Assembly: GCA_964575025.1 (NCBI GenBank)
Contig: CAZNPV010000005.1
Span: 53,696 to 117,695 of the forward strand
Direction of reading: 5' to 3'
DNA length: 64,000 nucleotides
DNA from: JABMQB01 sp964575025
GTDB taxonomy: Bacteria > Bacteroidota > Bacteroidia > Bacteroidales > Prolixibacteraceae
Positions 43,239 to 52,383 of this stretch are shown piece after piece (positions within the stretch are counted from its first letter, which is position 1; each line of letters begins with the position of its first letter). The position numbers were made by a program, and so were the translations under genes. The notes below the pieces were generated by a model, which saw only the letters and a program-made list of their open reading frames with translations, searched no databases and was not told where the DNA came from.

Positions 43239-43255
43239 GAACAGGCAGGCATCTG
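43239..43255 (+). repeat. Dispersed repeat GAACAGGCAGGCATCTG, copy 2
   Basis: Second copy, 116 bp after the first. Here it is part of a small hairpin, CTGCC-GAACA-GGCAG (43234-43248). It lies 30 bp before the PorP/SprF start codon. Confidence 0.6.
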
Positions 43256-43285
43256 AACCCGTTATAAACAGACAATTTTAATCGG

Positions 43286-44272
43286 ATGAAATCAGCACCT
43301 GTAGCCATTGCAATTTTTTTTATGGTTGTAAGCCTGTTCAGGCTTGCGGCGCAGGATGTTGCTTTTTCACAGTTTTATTCCAATCCCCTGTATCTGAATC
43401 CTGCTTTTGCCGGTTCTGTTGAGGTCCCCCGGGTTGCGCTGCAATACCGGAATCAATGGCCTGCATTTCACAAGGCATACACCACCTATAGCCTGGGAAT
43501 TGACTTCCCTGTGGAGGCACTCCAGGGAGGGATCGGGTTTTTTATATTGAACGATGGTCAGGCTGGGAATGCCCTGAACAAACTGCAGGTGAGTGCCATC
43601 TATTCCCGGTTTATCCGCATCAGCCGTCAATGGTATATGAACGGGGCTGTTCAGGCCGGATGGGGTCACAATGCACTGAATCTGAGTGGGCTGATTTTTC
43701 CTGACAACCTTGATCCCAATTACGGAATCCATGGGGTATCCAATGAAGCGTATTCAGATCCGAATTTCAGCTATTTTGATGCATCGGCCGGAATGTTGTT
43801 CTATAACGAAACTTTATTTATGGGAATCGCAGGGCATCATCTGAACAAACCCGCTCAATCGCATTCAGCGGATAGTTTAAGTGTTTTATACCCTAAATAT
43901 ACGTTGCATGTTGGGGCCCGGTTCCCTTTTTTATACCGGAATGCGATGCGCAGGATGTTTGATTTTTCACCGCAGATCATCCTCCAGAAACAGGGAGCTT
44001 TCACCCAAATTAATTATGGTTTTTTCATCAACCGAAGGGGAATCTCTGCAGGGGCCTGGTTGCGCCAGAATATCACCTTGCAAAACGATGCCCTGATTTT
44101 TCTGGTGGGATTCATAAGCGACAGCTGGCAGTTAACCTACACGTATGACTGGACGATTTCAGGTCTTGCCGGACTGACCAGCGGCAGCCATGAGGTTACG
44201 CTCTCCTTCCTGCTGAAAGATCCGTCCGGCAGACCAACCTTTCCGTTTTTCCGTTCGCCCTGGGATTACTAA
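43286..44272 (+). CDS. PorP/SprF family type IX secretion partner protein
   Basis: A 328-residue outer-membrane beta-barrel. The N-terminal signal peptide (about 1-23, ending LAAQD) is followed by the family start FSQFYSNPLYLNPAFAGS (about 27-44) and repeated strand patterns (GIGFFILNDGQAG, FDASAGMLFYNETLFMGIAGHHLNKP). PorP/SprF proteins are needed for secretion or surface anchoring of T9SS cargo, especially type-B cargo. Its 3' end overlaps by 4 bp the end of the convergent giant cargo gene, which it probably serves. Confidence 0.92.
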   Translation: MKSAPVAIAIFFMVVSLFRLAAQDVAFSQFYSNPLYLNPAFAGSVEVPRVALQYRNQWPAFHKAYTTYSLGIDFPVEALQGGIGFFILNDGQAGNALNKLQVSAIYSRFIRISRQWYMNGAVQAGWGHNALNLSGLIFPDNLDPNYGIHGVSNEAYSDPNFSYFDASAGMLFYNETLFMGIAGHHLNKPAQSHSADSLSVLYPKYTLHVGARFPFLYRNAMRRMFDFSPQIILQKQGAFTQINYGFFINRRGISAGAWLRQNITLQNDALIFLVGFISDSWQLTYTYDWTISGLAGLTSGSHEVTLSFLLKDPSGRPTFPFFRSPWDY

Positions 44273-47200
44273 CGGATCAACAGAACCTGTCCATTCATTT
44301 CGTGAAATCCCCCAAGAAGGTCATAGTAGGATGCGGTCCAGATATAATTTCCCATGGGCGCCGGTTCGCCGTTTTTCATGGTTCCATCCCATTTGTCTTC
44401 CGGATGGTCCGATTCAAATACCACCTGGCCCCAGCGGTCATAAATCTCAACCCGGAATCTGTCCGGATTGATTCCTTTCCCCGAGAGCATGAAGAATTTG
44501 TTTTCCGGGATGTCGCTTGAGGGACGAAAGGCATTGGGTGCATACAGGATACGCGGTATGATCTCAATCGTTGTCCGGGCGGTGTCGAGGCACCCATATT
44601 CAGTGCCGGCTATCAGCGTAGGCCGGTAGGTTCCTACTTCATTGTATGCATGTGGAGGGGGATTCCTGCCTTCATACCTCTTCCCGTCATCAAAATCCCA
44701 GAGATAGGTTTCTGTATTTGTTGATTGGTTCGTAAAGGAAATCACGGCTTCATCGGAATAGGCTTTTTGGGGATCTGCCTGAAAAACAGCTGTAGGGGTT
44801 ATATGAACCCATACCAGGTCTTTTTTTATCAGGGTATCCTGGCAACCGGTTAACGTGGAAGCTACGCGTACTCCCAGGTCGAAATACCCGGTGTCATTCA
44901 GCGTATACGTGTAGGGATTACCTCTCCCTACCCATTGTTTATTTTCCAGCCACCAGTAATAAGTTACCTCTTCTTCGTCCGAACTCCCGGTAGCCAACAC
45001 ACGCAACGGCTGGCACCCTTCGTATTTATCGATGGTAAAATCTACCCGGGGGATTCGTTTGAATATTTTATAAACCGGTTCACTTACACACCCGTGCTCT
45101 TCAACCTGTAATCCTACTTCTGTCAGGGGCTTTTCAAGAGACACGGTCAGGGATCCGTCTCCGGGGCTGTCGTGCAGCTCTTCCCCGTCAACAACCCATG
45201 TAAAGTAGGTCGAATCGATGGCATTTAGGTAGCGGAGTTCCACCTGATCCGTATAACATTTGTACGGATCGCCGCTGAACCGGGCTGTTGGTGTGGGGTA
45301 TATTTTGACCAGATCGTTGAAGAAATATCCTGCTTTGCATCCACTAACCGGGTCCGTTGCCGTTAAGGTTACATCATAAAAATCGGTCTCTTTGTAAGAA
45401 TGGACCGGTTTCTTTCCGGAATCCCCTGAGCCGTCACCAAAATCCCACCAATAGGAAACCCCGGGGTAAGGAAAATCAACGGAAAAAGACACCTCCAGGG
45501 AGTCGCATCCCCGGGTTGGGTCAGCCTCTACAATAACATCTTTAGGGAATCCAACAAGAGGCTTTCTGTTTCGTTCACTGTAACAACCGTTTTCTTCCAC
45601 CACAAGGGATATCTCCGGATCGGAGCCTATGCCCAACGATATCCGGAAATTGCGGGGATAGTCCAAAGAGTCCACAATCAAACTCGGTCCAAAGTCCCAG
45701 TAAAACTTTGTACGTTCGCCCCCATCGCCGGTATACAAAACCTCCCGGTTGAAATCAGCACACCGGTCGTCGTCCCCGATGATTTCAAAATCGGCAGAAG
45801 GGGTGGGGTAGAAGTGCAGGGTATAGTGACGTGTGGTATCGCACCGGTCGGGGGTCATGGCATGGTAAAAAACAGTATAATCCCCCCATTTAGGAACACG
45901 GACAACGACTGAAGTGTCTGTTTCCTGGTCAAATACCACCAAAGGATCATCCGATCCCCAGGTGGTTTCCAGGGGGAGATCCCAGGGAGATCCATTGGTG
46001 TAGGTTAATCCCACTTCCATTTTTGTGGATTTCATGTCGCATACAACAGGATCAGACAACAAATCGATGTGGGGTATGGGAAACACTTCCAGAAACATCT
46101 CATCGGATGCCCGGCATCCAAAACTGTCGGTTACGGTTACGGAATAGAGGCCGGTGGTGTCAACCGTGATCTTTTGGGTCCTTTCGCCGGTATTCCAGTA
46201 GTATTTTCTTTTGACGACTCTCCCGGCATCCAGTTCCATGGAAAAGGGCTCACAACCGGAGGTGTCCACTCCCAGGTCGGTGACCGGCCTGCTCAGAAAT
46301 ACATAGACCGAATCGGACTGCTCGCAGCCGAATTCGTCTTTCACGTCCACATAAAACCAGCCACTGTCTTTTGCTACAATGGTCTGGGTTGTATCGCCGG
46401 TGTTCCATTTGAACTCCTCAAACCACCATCCGGCATCCAGGGTGATCGAATCGCCGTAACAAAGGACCAGGGTATCCTTCTGAAAATTAATGCTGCTCCC
46501 CAGATCCAGCAGGTTGTCCAGGTTAAAAGAAACACTGTACCCCAGCGACTCCTGTTGCCCGTAACTGTATGAGTAAGCATAGAAGCTCTTGTCGGGATGG
46601 TCAATCCACAGGGTATAGACTCCCGGATCGACTTTTAACTGGGCGTAATAATTGCCGCCAAAACTGCTTGAAGGCCATTTTATATCATATTGAATCGAAT
46701 CCTGTAATGCAAGCTCTCTAAGCCGGGTATCGTTCAGATAAATATTGTTGATTTCGGAGGAAGGAAAAACCGCATTGATGAAATAATCGGAGTCGGCCTG
46801 CTTCAGTTCATAGACCACAAAATTGGCACTGTTGCGAAACTGGGCCCTTGGAGGAAGGATGACCATAAAAGGTTCATTGTTTCCTCCGGAGAAACTACCC
46901 ATATCTTCTGATTGGGACTGGCTGTACTGGGCAACCAGCACCGGTTTCTCTGCTATGATTCTTTTGGGTTGGTAATGTAGCAACACCGTATCCCTGAATT
47001 CTCCCCGGTCCAGGGTATCGGGTTTTAATCCGTTGATCCAGACTATGGTATGGTCTTCCTGGGCTAATATTCGAAGCCGGTCCCAGTACCTGAACCGGTA
47101 AGGGATGGTGAAAAATTCCCTGCCCCAGGTATTTACCGGGGGTATCTGTTCATACAGGTGGTCTCCGGTATGGCTGAATGCACCTGAAGGAATGATGGCT

Positions 47201-47910
47201 TTCAGGGATCCAGAGAAAAAGGCTACCGGCTTGTCGGCCCGTATATAACTCCCTGTGAGGTCGCCCTGTCCCGGCCATTTTAGATTGTTCAACGATTGTA
47301 CCTGGTACGACTGACCCCGGTGCAAGGTAATCTCCCAGGGTTCTCCTTTGAGATGGGTATTATCGTGGGTGTTGACCGAAGGAGTGATCTGTAGGGTGGT
47401 GGTATCCCGGGTAGCAACAATCAGAAATTCAGTGTTGCGCCCATTGTCATCAGGCTCCGGATTGGGCGTATAACACATAGCAAAATATTCCACTCCCAGC
47501 GATGGAGTCGGATAGATCACAGCGGCATCGCTGGAGTTCTGGTCCCAGTTCATGGCAAAAACATTGACCGGCTTTTCCGAAACCAGGTGGATTCCTTTGT
47601 TCTCAATCACTTCCGACCCGAAATGTTCCAGGGTTTCCCAGGGGATATCCACTTTCACAGAACTTTCCGGAGTTACCTGATACGTGCCTCCCAGGGGCGT
47701 TTCGTCAGGGCCATAGGTCAGGGTAAAGGGAGTAGCTTCGCGGGCACAAACACGGATTTCAAGAAAATGGTCCATTAAATTCATATGTTCCATAAATCCG
47801 AACCAGAAATCCGTTCCCTCTGTGGAGCGATGGCACGGATCATCGACAGGCTGTGCCAACGCCGGGGAAAGGATCATCATCAGGATCAGAAAGTTGGTTG
47901 CTCGCTTCAT
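44269..47910 (-). CDS. Giant surface protein with PKD-like domains and type-B T9SS sorting domain
   Basis: A 1213-residue exported protein. I start at the ATG 47910, which gives a signal peptide MKRATNFLILMMILSPALAQ; an upstream GTG adds 8 residues. Residues ~25-470 resemble the IgGFc-binding N-terminal domain (STEGTDFWFGFME, ending before LGYSVSFNLDNLLDLGS). Residues ~475-1110 hold repeated Ig/PKD-like domains with the motif WDFGDG (YWWDFGDGSGDSG, YLWDFDDGKRY) and paired cysteines. The last ~95 residues are the gliding motility-associated C-terminal domain (YAPNAFRPSSD...YDRWGQVVFESD...WDGTMKNGEPAPMGNYIW). It should be secreted by T9SS to the cell surface. Probable adhesin. Confidence 0.93.
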   Translation of the reverse strand: MKRATNFLILMMILSPALAQPVDDPCHRSTEGTDFWFGFMEHMNLMDHFLEIRVCAREATPFTLTYGPDETPLGGTYQVTPESSVKVDIPWETLEHFGSEVIENKGIHLVSEKPVNVFAMNWDQNSSDAAVIYPTPSLGVEYFAMCYTPNPEPDDNGRNTEFLIVATRDTTTLQITPSVNTHDNTHLKGEPWEITLHRGQSYQVQSLNNLKWPGQGDLTGSYIRADKPVAFFSGSLKAIIPSGAFSHTGDHLYEQIPPVNTWGREFFTIPYRFRYWDRLRILAQEDHTIVWINGLKPDTLDRGEFRDTVLLHYQPKRIIAEKPVLVAQYSQSQSEDMGSFSGGNNEPFMVILPPRAQFRNSANFVVYELKQADSDYFINAVFPSSEINNIYLNDTRLRELALQDSIQYDIKWPSSSFGGNYYAQLKVDPGVYTLWIDHPDKSFYAYSYSYGQQESLGYSVSFNLDNLLDLGSSINFQKDTLVLCYGDSITLDAGWWFEEFKWNTGDTTQTIVAKDSGWFYVDVKDEFGCEQSDSVYVFLSRPVTDLGVDTSGCEPFSMELDAGRVVKRKYYWNTGERTQKITVDTTGLYSVTVTDSFGCRASDEMFLEVFPIPHIDLLSDPVVCDMKSTKMEVGLTYTNGSPWDLPLETTWGSDDPLVVFDQETDTSVVVRVPKWGDYTVFYHAMTPDRCDTTRHYTLHFYPTPSADFEIIGDDDRCADFNREVLYTGDGGERTKFYWDFGPSLIVDSLDYPRNFRISLGIGSDPEISLVVEENGCYSERNRKPLVGFPKDVIVEADPTRGCDSLEVSFSVDFPYPGVSYWWDFGDGSGDSGKKPVHSYKETDFYDVTLTATDPVSGCKAGYFFNDLVKIYPTPTARFSGDPYKCYTDQVELRYLNAIDSTYFTWVVDGEELHDSPGDGSLTVSLEKPLTEVGLQVEEHGCVSEPVYKIFKRIPRVDFTIDKYEGCQPLRVLATGSSDEEEVTYYWWLENKQWVGRGNPYTYTLNDTGYFDLGVRVASTLTGCQDTLIKKDLVWVHITPTAVFQADPQKAYSDEAVISFTNQSTNTETYLWDFDDGKRYEGRNPPPHAYNEVGTYRPTLIAGTEYGCLDTARTTIEIIPRILYAPNAFRPSSDIPENKFFMLSGKGINPDRFRVEIYDRWGQVVFESDHPEDKWDGTMKNGEPAPMGNYIWTASYYDLLGGFHEMNGQVLLIR

Positions 47911-48016
47911 CGTTTTTCGGTTCTGGTTCTTCACCGCGTAAGGGTGTTATGAACGCTGGTACACCTTGAAAGACAGGCAGGCAGAAATCTACCCTTACCG
48001 GATCGTTGCCTGATTC

Positions 48017-48045
48017 CCCTTCCCGTAAAGAAGGAAGGGATTTTT
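48017..48045. terminator. Hairpin between the biotin carrier gene and the T9SS cargo gene
   Basis: CCCTTCC (48017-48023) pairs with GGAAGGG (48033-48039), followed on the plus strand by ATTTTT. The genes on both sides are on the minus strand, so its polarity is odd; it may slow or end minus-strand transcription without a U-run. Confidence 0.3.
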
Positions 48046-48049
48046 ACTT

Positions 48050-48373
48050 TTATATAGGTTTTATTTCCACCATCAGATGGTTCCTGGGGATGACTTCATT
48101 TCTTTTCACATGGACCTTTACGACCTGACCATTAAAGGGCATGGATACATTGTTAAACATTTTCATTGCTTCCAGGATGAGAATGGTTTCTCCTGCTTCC
48201 ACCCGGTCCCCCTTTCTGATGAAAATATCCACAATTGTTCCTGGGAGAAATGACAGGATCTTATTTGTATCGGGGGAAATGTAAAGCGGCCTGTTTTCAA
48301 ATTTTTTTGTAAAGGTGGTCTGGTAAATAGCGCCGTCTATCACCAGCTTTTGTAATTCGTTTTGTTCTTCCAT
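48050..48373 (-). CDS. Biotin carboxyl carrier domain protein
   Basis: A 107-residue protein. The C-terminal biotinyl domain (about 38-105) has the biotin-accepting lysine in ILEAMKMFN (Lys about 71). The N-terminal ~35 residues are a linker or docking segment. It lies 15 bp downstream of the carboxyltransferase gene, so the two work as carrier and transferase of one acyl-CoA carboxylase or decarboxylase. No biotin carboxylase gene or decarboxylase membrane subunit is adjacent. Confidence 0.92.
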   Translation of the reverse strand: MEEQNELQKLVIDGAIYQTTFTKKFENRPLYISPDTNKILSFLPGTIVDIFIRKGDRVEAGETILILEAMKMFNNVSMPFNGQVVKVHVKRNEVIPRNHLMVEIKPI

Positions 48374-48388
48374 CTGGTTTTTTTTGCA

Positions 48389-49933
48389 TTAAAAAGGAGG
48401 AATTCCATGTTTTTTATCCGGTCCGGAGATATTTTTATTTTCCGAGACTTTCAGGGCATGAAGGATCATGGAGCGGGTTTCCCGGGGTTCAATGATCTCA
48501 TCGATATATCCCTGGGAAGCAGCTACAAACGGATTGGCAAATTTTTGTTTGTATTCTTCAATTTTTTGTTGTCTTGTTGTTTCGGGGTCTTCCGATTCAG
48601 CTATTTCTTTCCGGAACACGATGTTGGCAGCTCCTTCGGGTCCCATGACTGCGATTTCAGCGGTAGGCCAGGCAAACACAAAATCAGCGCGCAGGTGGCG
48701 TGAATTCATGGCGATGTACCCGCCGCCATAGGCTTTGCGAAGGATAACGGTAACTTTTGGTACGGTGGCTTCGCTGTAGGCATACAGAATTTTTGCCCCG
48801 TGGCGGATCACTCCGGCATGTTCCTGGTCCACGCCCGGCAGGTATCCCGGCAGGTCCTCCAGGGTAGCGATCGGAATGTTGAAAGCATCGCAATACCGGA
48901 TAAAACGGGCTGCTTTATCCGAACTGTCCGTATCGAGAACACCGGCAAGAACCATGGGCTGATTGGCCACAAAACCTACGGTATTGCCTTCCATACGCCC
49001 GAAGCCAATGATGATGTTGGGGGCAAAGTATTCCATGATCTCAAAAAACTCAGATCCATCGGTAATAGCCCGGATGATATCGCGCATATCGTAAGGAATC
49101 CGGGGATTGGCCGGGACAATCTCTTCGATCTTTTTTCCTCTTTTGGGTTCCTTTGGCGGGAAAGCCATGGCCTTCACCTTATTGTTCCTGGGAATATAAG
49201 AGATCAGTGTTTTTATCTGATCAAAACATTCCTGTTCCGTTTTTGCGTAAAAATGGGCATTTCCGGTAATCTCGGCATGTACGCTGGCGCCTCCCAGTTC
49301 TTCCATGGAGATCTCCTCGCCCAGCACCGATTTGATGACGCTGGGGCCGGTAATGAACATTTTGGAAATGTTCTCCACAACAAACACAAAATCGGTCAGA
49401 GCCGGCGAATAAACCGCTCCCCCGGCACAGGGGCCCAGGATGACGGAGATCTGGGGTATCACACCGGATGCCAGGGTGTTGCGGAAGAATATTTCTCCGT
49501 AACCGGCCAGCGAGTTGACGCCTTCCTGGATCCGGGCCCCTCCTGAATCGTTGATCCCGATCAGCGGAACCCGCATCTTCAGGGCATGATCCATTATTTT
49601 GGTGATCTTCCGGGCATGCATAAGACCCAGGGAACCCCCCGCAACGGTAAAGTCCTGGGCAAAAATACATACCGGTTTCTGAAAAATGGTGCCGGTACCT
49701 ATGATTACCCCGTCACCGTGGAGGACCATCTCTTCCATGCCAAAATCCTTGGCACTGTGGGCTACAAAAAGGTCGTATTCATGAAATGACTTTTCATCCA
49801 GGATCGCAAGGATCCTCTCACGGGCCGTCAGTTTTCCCATCTTCGCCTGTTTCTGGATGGCCTTGGTTCCCCCGCCTTTCTGTACTTCTCTTTTCCTCTT
49901 CCGTAAATCGAGGATGTTGTTTTTTAATGACAT
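48389..49933 (-). CDS. Acyl-CoA carboxylase carboxyltransferase subunit (propionyl/methylmalonyl-CoA type)
   Basis: A 514-residue crotonase-fold carboxyltransferase. The N- and C-terminal halves each carry the oxyanion glycine pairs: DSGGARIQEG (about 125-134) and RKAYGGGYIAMNS (about 402-414). GPCAGGAVYSPAL (about 164-176) lies in the acyl-CoA site. The full length and fused halves are typical of propionyl-CoA carboxylase beta or methylmalonyl-CoA decarboxylase alpha; sequence alone does not decide between them. It heads a two-gene operon with the biotin carrier. Confidence 0.92.
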   Translation of the reverse strand: MSLKNNILDLRKRKREVQKGGGTKAIQKQAKMGKLTARERILAILDEKSFHEYDLFVAHSAKDFGMEEMVLHGDGVIIGTGTIFQKPVCIFAQDFTVAGGSLGLMHARKITKIMDHALKMRVPLIGINDSGGARIQEGVNSLAGYGEIFFRNTLASGVIPQISVILGPCAGGAVYSPALTDFVFVVENISKMFITGPSVIKSVLGEEISMEELGGASVHAEITGNAHFYAKTEQECFDQIKTLISYIPRNNKVKAMAFPPKEPKRGKKIEEIVPANPRIPYDMRDIIRAITDGSEFFEIMEYFAPNIIIGFGRMEGNTVGFVANQPMVLAGVLDTDSSDKAARFIRYCDAFNIPIATLEDLPGYLPGVDQEHAGVIRHGAKILYAYSEATVPKVTVILRKAYGGGYIAMNSRHLRADFVFAWPTAEIAVMGPEGAANIVFRKEIAESEDPETTRQQKIEEYKQKFANPFVAASQGYIDEIIEPRETRSMILHALKVSENKNISGPDKKHGIPPF

Positions 49934-50012
49934 ATGCTCTAGTTTAGTTTGTTTCTCAGCCAGATGAGTTAAAAGTAATGATTTTCTTTAACGAAGCGAA
50001 TTTATAATTTTT

Positions 50013-51089
50013 TTACCGGGATGCCCAAATACTGATGATCAAAGCAATGATTCCATAGGTGAAATTGGGAATCCAGACGGCAAAAAACGGATGCATCGTT
50101 CCGCTGATGGCAAAAACGGTTGACATCTGTGAAAAGAAAATATAGGAGAAACTGAAAAGCAATCCCAGACCGAGATGGAATCCGAGCCCTCCTTTTACTT
50201 TCCTTGAAGCAAGGCCGGCACCAATAAGCGTCATGATAAATACCGATACCGGGCCGCTGGAGCGTTTGTGTTTTTCAATTTCATATTCCGTGGGATTAAC
50301 CCCCCGTTTCCGCATGCTTACAATGTGCTTTTTAATATCGGGAGTAGTCATCATTTCCGTCTCGTTACGGATGGTCCGGTATTCATCCGGTTGCATATTC
50401 AGGGTGGTATCCATCCGGTACCCGCTGACCACTTCTTCGTGACCATCCCTGATGGTGCGTTTCCAGTATTGGTTTAATATCCATTTCTGGTTTTCTTCAT
50501 CCCACCGTATATTCTCTGCCGTCAGTTTTTCCACCAATTGTTTGTCCTCAAATTTCTCCATAACAAACTTGTCTCCTACATTGCTCCCGGAAAAACTGCG
50601 CATATAGATATAGACCCCTGGTTCTATCTGCCGGTGTATCTGCCTTTCATTGGTGACATAATTCTTTATATAGGTATTTCTGAAATTGATCCTTACTTTA
50701 TTTGCCGGGGGAATAATGTAGTTCCCCAGGACAAATGTGAGCACAGCAATAACCAGTGCTGAAAAGAGGTAGGGAACCATCAGCCTTGCGTAAGAAATCC
50801 CATTGCTCAGAATGGCAATAATTTCCGTATTATAGGCCATCTTGGAGGTGAAATAAATGACGGCAATAAAGGTGAATAAACTGCTGAACAGATTGGCAAA
50901 ATAGGGGATAAAATTGAAATAATAATCAAAGATCACTTTTTTAACGGGGACTTCGTTGGCAAGATATTCATCGAGATTCTCGGCCACATCGAATACCAGT
51001 ACGATCATGATGATGAGAATAAGCGCATAAAAAAAAGTTCCCAGAAACTTTTTCGTAATGTAAATATCCAGTGTTTTAAAAAATCTCAT
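50013..51089 (-). CDS. LptF/LptG family permease (YjgP/YjgQ)
   Basis: A 358-residue inner-membrane protein of the LPS export ABC complex (LptB2FG). Three N-terminal helices (about 14-34, 55-75, 98-120), a ~140-residue periplasmic beta-jellyroll domain, and three C-terminal helices (about 275-350) fit the family. It begins 1 bp after the tgt stop, so the two are translationally coupled. Whether it is LptF or LptG cannot be settled. Confidence 0.9.
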   Translation of the reverse strand: MRFFKTLDIYITKKFLGTFFYALILIIMIVLVFDVAENLDEYLANEVPVKKVIFDYYFNFIPYFANLFSSLFTFIAVIYFTSKMAYNTEIIAILSNGISYARLMVPYLFSALVIAVLTFVLGNYIIPPANKVRINFRNTYIKNYVTNERQIHRQIEPGVYIYMRSFSGSNVGDKFVMEKFEDKQLVEKLTAENIRWDEENQKWILNQYWKRTIRDGHEEVVSGYRMDTTLNMQPDEYRTIRNETEMMTTPDIKKHIVSMRKRGVNPTEYEIEKHKRSSGPVSVFIMTLIGAGLASRKVKGGLGFHLGLGLLFSFSYIFFSQMSTVFAISGTMHPFFAVWIPNFTYGIIALIISIWASR

Positions 51090-51090
51090 A

Positions 51091-52221
51091 TTATAACCGT
51101 ACCGATAGAATGCGAATCCTTTCTTCTTTCCAGGATTTAAAATTTCCTGTATTAATTTGTTTTTGAGCTTCTTTCACCAGCCACAGGTAAAAAGCCAGGT
51201 TATGCTGGCTGGCAATCTGTGCTCCCAGTCTTTCATTCGAGATGATCAGGTGGCGAAGGAATGCTTTGGAATAGTCTTTATCCACAAAGGAGGTCCCTTC
51301 CGGATCAACCGGTGAATGGTCGTTTTGCCATTTGGCATTTTTCATATTGATGATTCCTTTGCGGGTAAAGAGCATTCCGTTTCTTCCGTTTCGTGTAGGT
51401 ATTACACAGTCGAACATATCGATACCCCGGTCAATGGCCTCCAGTATGTTCACGGGAGTTCCCACTCCCATCAGGTAGCGGGGCCGGTTTTCGGGCAACC
51501 CGTCGGCCGTAATTTCCACCATTTCATACATTACCTCCTCCGGTTCGCCTACGGAAAGCCCCCCAATGGCATAACCATCGGCCTGATACCCTGTTGCTTC
51601 TTTAACCGCAGCCTTTCTGAGTTCCGGAAAGACAGCCCCCTGTATTATTGGGAACATCGATTGTTCATATCCGTATTTAGGCAACGTAGTGTTGAACCGG
51701 TTGAAACATCTTTCAAGCCAGCGTTGTGTTAGTCCGAGTGATTTCTGAGCATACGCAAAATCCGAATTCCCGGGGGTACATTCATCCAGAGCCATGATGA
51801 TATCCGCACCGATAGCCCTTTGGATATCAACCACTTTTTCCGGTGTGAGGAGGTGGTACGAACCGTCAATGTGGGACTGGAACCGTACGCCTTCTTCCGA
51901 AAGTTTCCGGATATCGCCCAGCGAGAAAACCTGAAAACCTCCACTGTCAGTAAGAACAGGGCCATCCCACCCGTTGAAGTGATGGATCCCGCCGGCATCC
52001 TCAATAACCCGGATCCCGGGACGAAGGTAAAGATGATAGGTGTTTCCCAGGATGATCTGGGCCTTGATATCCTCTTTTAAATCCCGTGTGTGGATCCCTT
52101 TCACCGAACCGGCTGTTCCTACCGGCATAAACATAGGAGTGGAAAAATCCCCGTGAGCAGTGGTGATTTTCCCTGTCCGTGCTGCCGATCCTTCGCAGGA
52201 ATTAATCCGTTCAAACTTCAT
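51091..52221 (-). CDS. tgt: Queuine tRNA-ribosyltransferase lacking the zinc cysteines
   Basis: A 376-residue TIM-barrel enzyme exchanging guanine for preQ1 at tRNA position 34. Substrate and catalytic aspartates are in LTDSGGFQVFSL and MFDCVIPTRNGRNG. The ATG at 52221 is preferred to 52254, since the promoter element lies between them. In most bacterial Tgt the C-terminus has DPECDCYTC with three zinc-binding cysteines. Here the aligned text is DPEGTSFVDKDYSKAFLRHL: the cysteines are Gly, Ser and Asp, while the fourth ligand His is kept. The enzyme is otherwise intact, so it probably folds without zinc. Confidence 0.95.
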   Translation of the reverse strand: MKFERINSCEGSAARTGKITTAHGDFSTPMFMPVGTAGSVKGIHTRDLKEDIKAQIILGNTYHLYLRPGIRVIEDAGGIHHFNGWDGPVLTDSGGFQVFSLGDIRKLSEEGVRFQSHIDGSYHLLTPEKVVDIQRAIGADIIMALDECTPGNSDFAYAQKSLGLTQRWLERCFNRFNTTLPKYGYEQSMFPIIQGAVFPELRKAAVKEATGYQADGYAIGGLSVGEPEEVMYEMVEITADGLPENRPRYLMGVGTPVNILEAIDRGIDMFDCVIPTRNGRNGMLFTRKGIINMKNAKWQNDHSPVDPEGTSFVDKDYSKAFLRHLIISNERLGAQIASQHNLAFYLWLVKEAQKQINTGNFKSWKEERIRILSVRL

Positions 52222-52242
52222 TCGCCTTCGTTTTCCCGGTTG

Positions 52243-52250
52243 CAAAGATA
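52243..52250 (-). promoter_or_regulatory. -7 element of tgt
   Basis: Minus-strand TATCTTTG (52250-52243), a full TAnnTTTG match with no -33 TTTG seen. Transcription would start near 52237, about 16 nt before the ATG at 52221, which supports that start. Confidence 0.45.
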
Positions 52251-52339
52251 ACATATAACTGATTCCGCCTGTTCTTATTATTTTGAAGAGTTGTTAATTA
52301 AAATTAAAAAACAACCGGTTTCTTTTACGAATATACTTC

Positions 52340-52347
52340 TAAATTTG
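52340..52347 (+). promoter_or_regulatory. -7 element of the glycosyltransferase gene
   Basis: TAAATTTG is a full TAnnTTTG match; the -33 region has only TTTC at 17 bp. Transcription near 52353 rules out the TTG at 52291 as start and supports the ATG at 52384. Confidence 0.4.
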
Positions 52348-52383
52348 CTGCCCGTGGTTACTTATTCTCACATAGCAGATTTT

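Larger units (their letters stand above)
42832..43285. other. 454-bp spacer upstream of the PorP/SprF gene
   Basis: It contains a possible small RNA gene ending at a strong terminator (42848-42982), a sigma-54-like site (43053-43070), and two direct copies of a 17-bp repeat (43123-43139 and 43239-43255). No protein gene is supported. Confidence 0.6.

Noticed and set aside
46069..46572. A 167-codon plus-strand frame inside the T9SS cargo gene
   Set aside because: Antisense shadow of the PKD-like region; composition follows the codon pattern of the real gene.
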